NCBI GenBank assembly: GCA_016934645.1
Contig: JAFGSL010000070.1
Span: 1-11,399, forward strand
DNA: 11,399 bases
Reading direction: 5' to 3'
Source of the DNA: Anaerolineae bacterium
GTDB taxonomy: Bacteria > Chloroflexota > Anaerolineae > B4-G1 > SLSP01
Shown here in pieces: positions 5,692 through 11,399 of the stretch. The translations under genes were made by a program, and so were the position numbers. How positions within the stretch are numbered: position 1 is the stretch's first letter; each line of letters starts with the position of its first letter. A model generated the notes under the pieces. It searched no databases. It saw only the letters and a program-made list of their open reading frames with translations, and was not told where the DNA came from.

Positions 5692-8600
5692 GAAATAACA
5701 ACAGAATGCAGCAGGCGTCCTTGTAGGACTGCCAGTGCCATGGGGGCCAGTTGCCAGTGCTGTGGCCCGTGACGATGTCCAGCGCTGCACGGACAGCTTC
5801 CCGGTCCACGTGATGTAGTTCGTCGTCGCCGAGTAGTGCTAGTGCCGTTTCAAGCGCGGCGCGGGCGACTGCCGGCGTCCCGCTTTGCCAGTAGGCTTTG
5901 GCCTGCAGATAGCGGGCGAGGGCCAATCCTGTTGTGTCATCCTCTTGTTTCCATAGTTCGGCGGCGCTTTCGTAATGAGCGAGCGCCGTGGCGATGTCGT
6001 CGTTGTGCAAGGCGCGGTCACCTTGACGGCAGTCCGCCAGCGCTGCGCCGTCAGTATGACCGAGTGCAAGGTGGGCGCGCTGGGCGGCTTCCCATTCACC
6101 GCTGAAGTCGTTGAGCAGCGCGGTGATGCTCGCTGTCCAACGGTCGACGGGAGTTGCGGCTAACGGGCGCGCGTAGTCAATCCACGCACGCGCATTCTTA
6201 TCATCCTCGCGCCACAGCAGCCAGGCCAGAACCGCGCTCGAGGCTAACAGGCAAGGAGCGTCGTCTAGCGGCGAGAGCGACCACGCCTCGCGCGCGCACG
6301 CGACGGCCTCTTCGGCCTGTTCCTGTGTGGGCAGCATCAGTGCCAGTTTGACAAGCACCATGGCGGGTGTTTCCGGCGCAGAAATCTGCCGGGCCGTGTT
6401 GTAGTGGGTCGTTGCTGCCCCGAAATCGCCGGTCAGTAGGGCGATGTCGCCGAGGCCAGTATGAGCTTGGACAGTGAGTGCGATATAGTCGGATGCGGCG
6501 GACTGTACGGGCAGGCGGTCCAGCATCTCCAGCGCGCGCCGGTAACAAGCGGCAGCCTGGGTGAAGGCATAACGTTGTTTGGCCTTGTTGGCGGAGAGGT
6601 TCATGTAACGTGCCGCCGAGAGCCAGCGCTGCGCCGCCGCAAAGTGATGGGCCAGCAGTTCGGCGTAAGTGGCAAGGACAGAGGCGTACCGCTTCTCCAA
6701 GTATTCAGCCAGGCGCGCGTGCTGCGTGCGGCGTTTTTCAAAGGGCTGGCTGTTGTAGATGAACTCACGGGTGACGGTTTGACGGAAAGCGTAGTGAACG
6801 TCGGCGGGCGACATCTGGAGCACCATCTGTGCTGTCTCCAACCCATCAAGCGATGCGGTGAGGCTCGCTTTGTCCACGTCGTCATCTTGTAGTGGCACCA
6901 GATCACTACTGCGGAAGTCGTCGCCGACGATAGCGGCATCCTTAGCGGCGACGCGCTCGCTGTACGGGAGGCTGTCCACCCGGCTGATGATGAGTTCTTG
7001 TAGGACGTCCGAACTCTGCAGACCGTTCTCCACGGATTCGGACGTCGTGCAGCCGGTGCGCTGCATCCAGCGGGCGATTTCTTCGATGAAGAGCGGATTG
7101 CCTTCGCTGTGCCGGTGAATGCTCTGGCATAGCGCTGCGATATCGTCGGACGTGTCGCACTGTAGCATAGATGTGGCGAGATCACATGTCCCCGCTTCAT
7201 CCAGTGGGTACAGGACGAGCATGTTCTTGTCTGCAACATCGCTGGTGTCACCTTCAGTACGCTGCGCCAGCACAATCAATACAGGCCATGCCGTGATCTG
7301 CGTTTGTAGATAATCGAGTAACGCCTGGGACAGCGTATCCATCCACTGGGCGTTTTCCAGGAGCAGGACGAGCGGAGCACGCTGCGCCAGCTGTTCCACC
7401 AGCGAACTCACCGCCGCAAAGAGGCGTTCTCGCTCGCGGGCGGTGACGCGCGCTTCGAGACGCTGCCACATTTGCCCGCTTTTAGGCTTTTGTCGCTCCG
7501 CTTCCTGCCGCTCTTGTGCTAGTTTCCAGAAATTTGGTACAGGAGGTCCTTCGCGCGGTTTGGCGGGCCCACTCGTCACTCTCTGGCCCAATTGAGCGAA
7601 AAGCCCCACTCGCGCCGGAGGTTTGGTGGTGGTAGATGTTTCGGTCTCCTGTGGTGTAGGTGGGATCAACGCCGGTGGGTGGGGATTTCGCAGGCCGATT
7701 AGGGTGAAGAGCGCATCGATGGCACGGCTGTCGGTCATTCCCAACTCAGTAAGCCACGTGTAGAGTTTCTCGCTGCGTTGCTGCGGGTCTTCGTCTGCCG
7801 TAAAGCCGGCGAGGGTGTGCAGCAGCGATGTCCAGGCGTTGTAGGGCGTTTCGGCGGTGTAAGCGTGGCACTCGGCCATGATGACTTGTGCGCCCATTTC
7901 CAGGGCGTGCGCTGCCAGGGTGTAGGCCAGGTGGCTTTTGCCGATACCCGCCGGGCCGCGGAGGGTCAATTGTGTTCCGTGACCGGAGAGCGCGTCACGT
8001 GCCACCTCGAGCGCGGTCGCAAGTTCTGCCTGGCGACCCAATAAAGTCGGAAGATCGCGCAGGCGCCCGGCCAGCGGGTTTTCTTCTGCGAGGCCGTCCA
8101 CCTGGTAGATGGGGATGGGGTCGGTCTTGCCTTTGACGCGGATGGCAGGCAGGGCGGTGATGGCGAACCGCGGTGCGACCTTCGCGTAGACCGACGGCGC
8201 GAGCAGAATCTGGCCCGGCGTTCCCGCCGACATCAGCCGCGCCGCGAGGTTCACGTCGTCGCCCATGACGGTGTATTCGCGGCGTGTGGCGGCCCCGGCC
8301 TGCCCTGCAAAGGTCAGCCCGTGGGTGATGCCGGTGCGCTGTTGGATGATGGAGGTGTCGTGTTGCCAACGCGCGTTAAGCCCTGCCAGTTCCGCCATCA
8401 TTTCCAAAGCGGTACGCGTTCCGCGTTCGGGATCGTCCTCATGCGCGACCGGCGCGCCGAAGAGGGTGAGGACTTTCGAGCCTTTGCTGTAGGGATCGAT
8501 GCGAGTGATGACGCCATCGTAACGCGTGACGATGCTGTGTAGCGCGTTGAAATAATCGCTCATCAGCCGGGTAACGTGGTCGAGCGATGTGTTATTGCCG

Positions 8601-9682
8601 GTAGGTGCTGTCGGTAGCAGGCTCTCGAAGCCGGTGACATTGGTGAACAGCACCGTCGTCAGACGGTATTCGCTCTCGATGCGGCGTTGCTCAGAGGCGT
8701 CGATGATGCGTTCGACCAGCGGGTGGGGGAGGTAGGGGGTCAATGCTGCGATTTGATCGACGAGACGCTGTACGTCTGCCGCCATCTCTGCCTGGGTGAA
8801 AGCACTGCCTTCGACGGGACGCGCGTGCCCGGTTTCCGCGCGGATCTCGAAGTCACCGAGTGTCTCGCCGGGTTCTTCTTCCACCACGTAAAAGCCATTG
8901 CCGGAATCGGTATACACCGAGGGGGCGAGTTGGGCGAAGGTTGCGCTGTCGATGACGATTTGCCCGGCGGTGGCTGCGCCCTCGGCGCCCATCACGCGCG
9001 TCACGGGATCGCCGAGGAGCACGTACTCCATCCGTTTGGTGGAACCGATGCTCAACGCGGCAAAGCGCCCGCTGCTGACGCCGATCTTCATCTTGAGCGC
9101 CACCGCACCGAGGGCCGTGGGGATGGCGGCGAACTCGCCCATCGCGCGCATCATCCGCTGCCCGGCGCGCACGGTCCAGTGTGCCTGCGTGCCGTCTTTA
9201 TCTGCGGGAAAGTACACGAGCAGGGCGTCCCCGGCGAATTTGAGGAGGATGCCGCCGGACCAGGCAAGGATGTCGAGCATGCGCTTGAAGTAGGCGTTGA
9301 TGGCGCGGGTGAGTTGTTCCGCGCCTTCCTGACCTTGATGTGCCAGACGCTCGGAGAGGGCGGTAAACCCGCTGACGTCGGAAAAGAGCAGGCTGCCGTT
9401 GAGCCATTCCCCGGAGGGCTGCCCGACGGTGGGGTGAAGCAGCTTGGCTTGCGCAAGGTGACTGGGGACGTAGGTTGAGAGCAGATAGCGCAGCGAGCGC
9501 AGATGATTCAGCGCGCTGAACCACGCGCGACGGTTGAAACGTGGCTCGCGGAGCGGATGCAGGAGCTTCACTGGCAGATAAGCATCGAGGTTGGGCGGCA
9601 GCGCCAATGCATCCGACGCTACCGCGTCTTTTACGTCATTGCTGAACTTGGCTTGCCCTATGCAAGCATCACTCGCGGTCAC
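5684..9682 (-). CDS. Soluble-adenylyl-cyclase-like (ADCY10-type) C1-C2-STAND ATPase-TPR protein
   Basis: 1332 residues, soluble. Cyclase domain C1 (about 95-255): SDVSGFT with metal Asp102, KFAGD with Lys148 and metal Asp152, but Thr228 and Gly232 where Asn and Arg should be. Cyclase domain C2 (about 338-505): FTNVTGFE with Asn348 in place of the first metal Asp, SKGS with Ser402 in place of the second, yet VNLAAR keeps Asn478 and Arg482, with Thr471 at the purine-specifying position. The two domains together make one complete site, as in animal soluble adenylyl cyclase. An ATPase follows: LLGRQAEL (547-554), Walker A GPAGIGKS (576-583), a Pro-rich insert about 668-740, Walker-B-like LVLLLENAQWMD (771-782), GNPLFIEE (861-868). 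TPR-like helices fill about 1010-1310, and the end is unusually hydrophobic (CCILLLFPF). GTG 9682 is preceded by GGAG at 5 bases; no earlier start fits. It presumably makes cAMP under control of the ATPase/TPR part. Confidence 0.93.
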   Translation of the reverse strand: MTASDACIGQAKFSNDVKDAVASDALALPPNLDAYLPVKLLHPLREPRFNRRAWFSALNHLRSLRYLLSTYVPSHLAQAKLLHPTVGQPSGEWLNGSLLFSDVSGFTALSERLAHQGQEGAEQLTRAINAYFKRMLDILAWSGGILLKFAGDALLVYFPADKDGTQAHWTVRAGQRMMRAMGEFAAIPTALGAVALKMKIGVSSGRFAALSIGSTKRMEYVLLGDPVTRVMGAEGAATAGQIVIDSATFAQLAPSVYTDSGNGFYVVEEEPGETLGDFEIRAETGHARPVEGSAFTQAEMAADVQRLVDQIAALTPYLPHPLVERIIDASEQRRIESEYRLTTVLFTNVTGFESLLPTAPTGNNTSLDHVTRLMSDYFNALHSIVTRYDGVITRIDPYSKGSKVLTLFGAPVAHEDDPERGTRTALEMMAELAGLNARWQHDTSIIQQRTGITHGLTFAGQAGAATRREYTVMGDDVNLAARLMSAGTPGQILLAPSVYAKVAPRFAITALPAIRVKGKTDPIPIYQVDGLAEENPLAGRLRDLPTLLGRQAELATALEVARDALSGHGTQLTLRGPAGIGKSHLAYTLAAHALEMGAQVIMAECHAYTAETPYNAWTSLLHTLAGFTADEDPQQRSEKLYTWLTELGMTDSRAIDALFTLIGLRNPHPPALIPPTPQETETSTTTKPPARVGLFAQLGQRVTSGPAKPREGPPVPNFWKLAQERQEAERQKPKSGQMWQRLEARVTARERERLFAAVSSLVEQLAQRAPLVLLLENAQWMDTLSQALLDYLQTQITAWPVLIVLAQRTEGDTSDVADKNMLVLYPLDEAGTCDLATSMLQCDTSDDIAALCQSIHRHSEGNPLFIEEIARWMQRTGCTTSESVENGLQSSDVLQELIISRVDSLPYSERVAAKDAAIVGDDFRSSDLVPLQDDDVDKASLTASLDGLETAQMVLQMSPADVHYAFRQTVTREFIYNSQPFEKRRTQHARLAEYLEKRYASVLATYAELLAHHFAAAQRWLSAARYMNLSANKAKQRYAFTQAAACYRRALEMLDRLPVQSAASDYIALTVQAHTGLGDIALLTGDFGAATTHYNTARQISAPETPAMVLVKLALMLPTQEQAEEAVACAREAWSLSPLDDAPCLLASSAVLAWLLWREDDKNARAWIDYARPLAATPVDRWTASITALLNDFSGEWEAAQRAHLALGHTDGAALADCRQGDRALHNDDIATALAHYESAAELWKQEDDTTGLALARYLQAKAYWQSGTPAVARAALETALALLGDDELHHVDREAVRAALDIVTGHSTGNWPPWHWQSYKDACCILLLFPF

Positions 9683-9687
9683 GTTGT

Positions 9688-9691
9688 CTCC
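9688..9691 (-). promoter_or_regulatory. Ribosome binding site supporting the GTG start of the large cyclase
   Basis: GGAG on the minus strand lies 5 bases before GTG 9682. No ATG occurs in the first 130 codons of the frame. The site is only 2 bases from the arm of repeat copy 3, so folding of that hairpin could affect its access. Confidence 0.6.
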
Positions 9692-9693
9692 GT

Positions 9694-9790
9694 ACCCTTG
9701 TGAAGGTTATGGATAAGGTTGCGCAGTACGAACACGGTGCTATTGGAGGACGCTCTCATCCCAAGGTCTGCGCAAAACCTTTGCAAGGGT
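9694..9790. repeat. Palindromic repeat, copy 3, intergenic
   Basis: Left arm ACCCTTGTGAAGGTT at 9694-9708 and right arm AACCTTTGCAAGGGT at 9776-9790 are complementary at 13 of 15 positions. An inner pair TTGCGCA (9719-9725) and TGCGCAA (9769-9775) extends the symmetry. It fills almost the whole 111-base gap between the protease gene, whose TAG is 3 bases away, and the large cyclase, whose ribosome binding site is 2 bases away. Longest of the three copies. Confidence 0.8.
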
Positions 9791-9793
9791 CCG

Positions 9794-10990
9794 CTATTGG
9801 GTCTCTGTCGGTTTGTCCGCCTGGGCCTGAATCTGGCCGAAGATGCTGCGCTTTGGCGCGTCCGTGGGTGTGGTGGCCCCACTCTGGGGCACCTCGGAAC
9901 GGGGCGTTGTCAACATTCTGGCCCACTTTTGCACATCCGCTGGACCCGTCTGCGCGGCGACCAGCTCCATGCGTGCCCAGACGTTCAACGCGCCTGCAGG
10001 GAAGACGCTGCGCACGAAAGTCATCACGTAGGGGCCGATGGCCTTGCGGAGTTGCTCCATTTCTTCCTGCATCTGCGCAATTTCTTGCGTCAGTTGCTCT
10101 TTCTGTTTGGGATCTTCCAGTTTTTCCTGAACCTTGCGTTTGATCCCTAACTGCGCCTGGCGTAGCACGAGCGCCATCACTTGCTCGGTTTTCTGCGGGA
10201 ATTGTTTGGTGATGGGAGCCAGCATTTCTTCGAGTGTGCTGTAAGACTGCGCGGCACGTACTTCGGCTCCGGTGACGCCGACCTTGCGGTCGAGTGTGTC
10301 GGCAAGCCATTGCTTTTGTTCGCGCAGCCCCAAAGAGATAATATAGGCAATGAGGCCCACACCGGCAAAGCCGATGCCAATGGGGATGATCGCCTGGAGC
10401 GAACTCGGCAGCGACTCGGATTGGGTAATTGCATTGAACGTGCCGTGCAGGATCATGGCGATGATCCAGCCACCTGTCAGCCCCAACCCTCGCCCCGCTT
10501 TTTGCTGGAAACGTACTCGTCCGATGGCGATGCCCACCAATCCGGCAGCCGCGCCGTGCATCAAGCACGTCGAAAAAGCGCGCGACACCGCCAGCGTGAC
10601 CCCCATCCGCGGATTCTGGCTCAGGTAGATAAAGTTTTCGACGATGGAGAAGCCGATGCCAGAAGCAAATCCGTAGATTGCGCCATCCACAAAGTAGGTG
10701 AATTCCGACCGGCGTGAAACATACAACAGAACAAGCGACTTGGTCAGCTCTTCGGCGATGGGTGCGAACAGTACGTACAGCAGGAGTAAATCCCAGCCGA
10801 GTTTACGGATGGTGGGATAAGCAACATAGCTGTTGAAGAGAAAAGACAGTCCCACGCCGCCAAGCGCACCCCAGGCAAAGCAGATCAGCACCAGCCGGAA
10901 GGTGCGCGAGGCGTAAAGATCTTGCGTGTAGATAATGAGCAAGAAGAGGGCCGGGATACCGGCAGCTAAGAGTATGGCTAACGGATTCAT
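9794..10990 (-). CDS. PrsW-family intramembrane glutamic protease with long cytosolic coiled-coil tail
   Basis: 398 residues. Residues 1-222 carry about seven hydrophobic segments and the PrsW (M82) signature set: AEELTK with Glu80-Glu81 and Lys84, GFSIVEN with Glu118-Asn119, His145 in LMHGAAAG and His182 in HGTFNA. These are the conserved intramembrane residues of the family, whose known members cut membrane-bound anti-sigma factors and related proteins. Residues 223-398 form a soluble extension not typical of the core family: amphipathic helices, a Gln/Glu/Lys-rich coiled coil at about 300-340, and a Pro/Thr/Gln-rich end. Start ATG 10990 lies 21 bases after the small winged-helix gene; its ribosome binding site (GGCGG, about 9 bases away) is weak, which suggests coupling to that gene. 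Substrate unknown; the single-gene neighbours with TM helices are candidates by position only. Confidence 0.88.
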   Translation of the reverse strand: MNPLAILLAAGIPALFLLIIYTQDLYASRTFRLVLICFAWGALGGVGLSFLFNSYVAYPTIRKLGWDLLLLYVLFAPIAEELTKSLVLLYVSRRSEFTYFVDGAIYGFASGIGFSIVENFIYLSQNPRMGVTLAVSRAFSTCLMHGAAAGLVGIAIGRVRFQQKAGRGLGLTGGWIIAMILHGTFNAITQSESLPSSLQAIIPIGIGFAGVGLIAYIISLGLREQKQWLADTLDRKVGVTGAEVRAAQSYSTLEEMLAPITKQFPQKTEQVMALVLRQAQLGIKRKVQEKLEDPKQKEQLTQEIAQMQEEMEQLRKAIGPYVMTFVRSVFPAGALNVWARMELVAAQTGPADVQKWARMLTTPRSEVPQSGATTPTDAPKRSIFGQIQAQADKPTETQ

Positions 10991-11011
10991 CGTGTGAAAC
11001 CGCCGTTGATC

Positions 11012-11344
11012 TCAGTCGCCCGGCTCTTTGGTCTTGTCATCCAGCGCAGCCCATAGGCTCCCAGAAATTGCTTGAGGGTCTGTGCGCCCATACCGTATCC
11101 GGTATTGGTGGGTCAGTGGATCGTGTTGTAAATAGCCCTTTTCGACAAGAACGTCCAGATCGTGTTGGGTTTCCTCCGCCGATTGTCCGATTTGAGCTGC
11201 CGCCGTTTCTACGTCGAGCGTTTTGACGCGGTTGATGGTCAGCATCAATGTGCGCATCGACTTGGGCAACTCAAGGAGATCGGAGGGTTTGATGCCTTCC
11301 TGCCGTTCTTCTATTTTCTTTGAGATTGAACCAAAAATGCCCAT
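11012..11344 (-). CDS. Small winged-helix-like protein
   Basis: 110 residues. Residues about 25-95 read as a winged helix: LPKSMRTLMLTINR (helix 1), LDVETAAAQIG (helix 2), SAEETQHDLDVLVEKGYL (recognition helix), then a short wing DPLTHQYRIRYGR. The N-terminal 20 residues (MGIFGSISKKIEER) are amphipathic and basic, and the end is acidic (KTKEPGD). It may bind DNA as a transcription regulator, or be a winged-helix protein-interaction module; nothing shows which. Start ATG 11344 has a strong AGGAGGT 6 bases upstream, itself overlapping the TAG of the gene before. It is the second gene of the run and directly precedes the PrsW-type protease. Confidence 0.75.
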   Translation of the reverse strand: MGIFGSISKKIEERQEGIKPSDLLELPKSMRTLMLTINRVKTLDVETAAAQIGQSAEETQHDLDVLVEKGYLQHDPLTHQYRIRYGRTDPQAISGSLWAALDDKTKEPGD

Positions 11345-11355
11345 TGCGTGACCTC

Positions 11356-11399
11356 CTAGAAAAACTCCGGCATTTCGATAGGCTCCGGTTGCGGCTGAC
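11356..11399 (-). CDS. C-terminal end of an unidentified upstream gene, partial
   Basis: On the minus strand one frame reads QPQPEPIEMPEFF and then TAG (11356-11358). The TAG shares bases with the AGGAGGT of the next gene, a layout typical of operon neighbours. The Pro/Glu-rich end is compatible with many soluble proteins. Thirteen codons are too few for identification. Confidence 0.5.
   Translation of the reverse strand, partial: QPQPEPIEMPEFF

Noticed and set aside
8687..9478. Long plus-strand open frame (263 codons) opposite the large cyclase
   Set aside because: It lies fully antisense to a C1 domain with clear motifs, has no recognisable domain and no convincing ribosome binding site. 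It is a by-product of codon bias in the opposite frame.
1070..9790. CRISPR array
   Set aside because: Only three palindromes, kilobases apart, one inside a gene, with no regular spacers.

Overview
The window is a single minus-strand gene block: every supportable gene is transcribed right to left, the gaps are short (about 5 to 110 bases), and no gene-free stretch exceeds about 110 bases. The sequence is moderately GC-rich by eye. Large class III cyclase/ATPase/TPR proteins, TM-HAMP sensors, an HTH-less cyclic-nucleotide-binding protein and dispersed palindromes around ACCCTTGCGAAGGT together suggest a Chloroflexota-type bacterium. That placement is inference; there is no rRNA or marker gene here.

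Layout in transcription order (right to left): the last codons of an unidentified gene (11356-11399); a small winged-helix-like protein (11012-11344); a PrsW-type intramembrane glutamic protease with a long cytosolic coiled-coil tail (9794-10990); palindromic repeat copy 3 (9694-9790); a 1332-residue soluble-adenylyl-cyclase-like protein, C1-C2-STAND ATPase-TPR (5684-9682); a cyclic-nucleotide-binding domain fused to a HAMP-like segment and a coiled coil (4916-5626); a membrane TM-HAMP-adenylyl cyclase with TPR tail (3197-4870); repeat copy 2 (3124-3185); two TM-HAMP proteins with no output domain (2183-3094 and 1290-2159); and a second soluble-adenylyl-cyclase-like protein with a double zinc ribbon, running off the left edge (1-1284), whose interdomain linker contains repeat copy 1 read in frame (1070-1118).

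Read together this looks like a self-contained cAMP signalling locus: one membrane cyclase with a full catalytic set, one or two large soluble cyclases of ADCY10-like design, a candidate cAMP receptor that is not a transcription factor, and several HAMP modules that could link the membrane sensors with the soluble receptor. The strongest observations are the complementary loss of catalytic residues in the two cyclase domains of the 1332-residue protein, as in animal sAC, the receptor/HAMP fusion next to orphan HAMP sensors, and the palindrome family that includes an in-frame coding copy.
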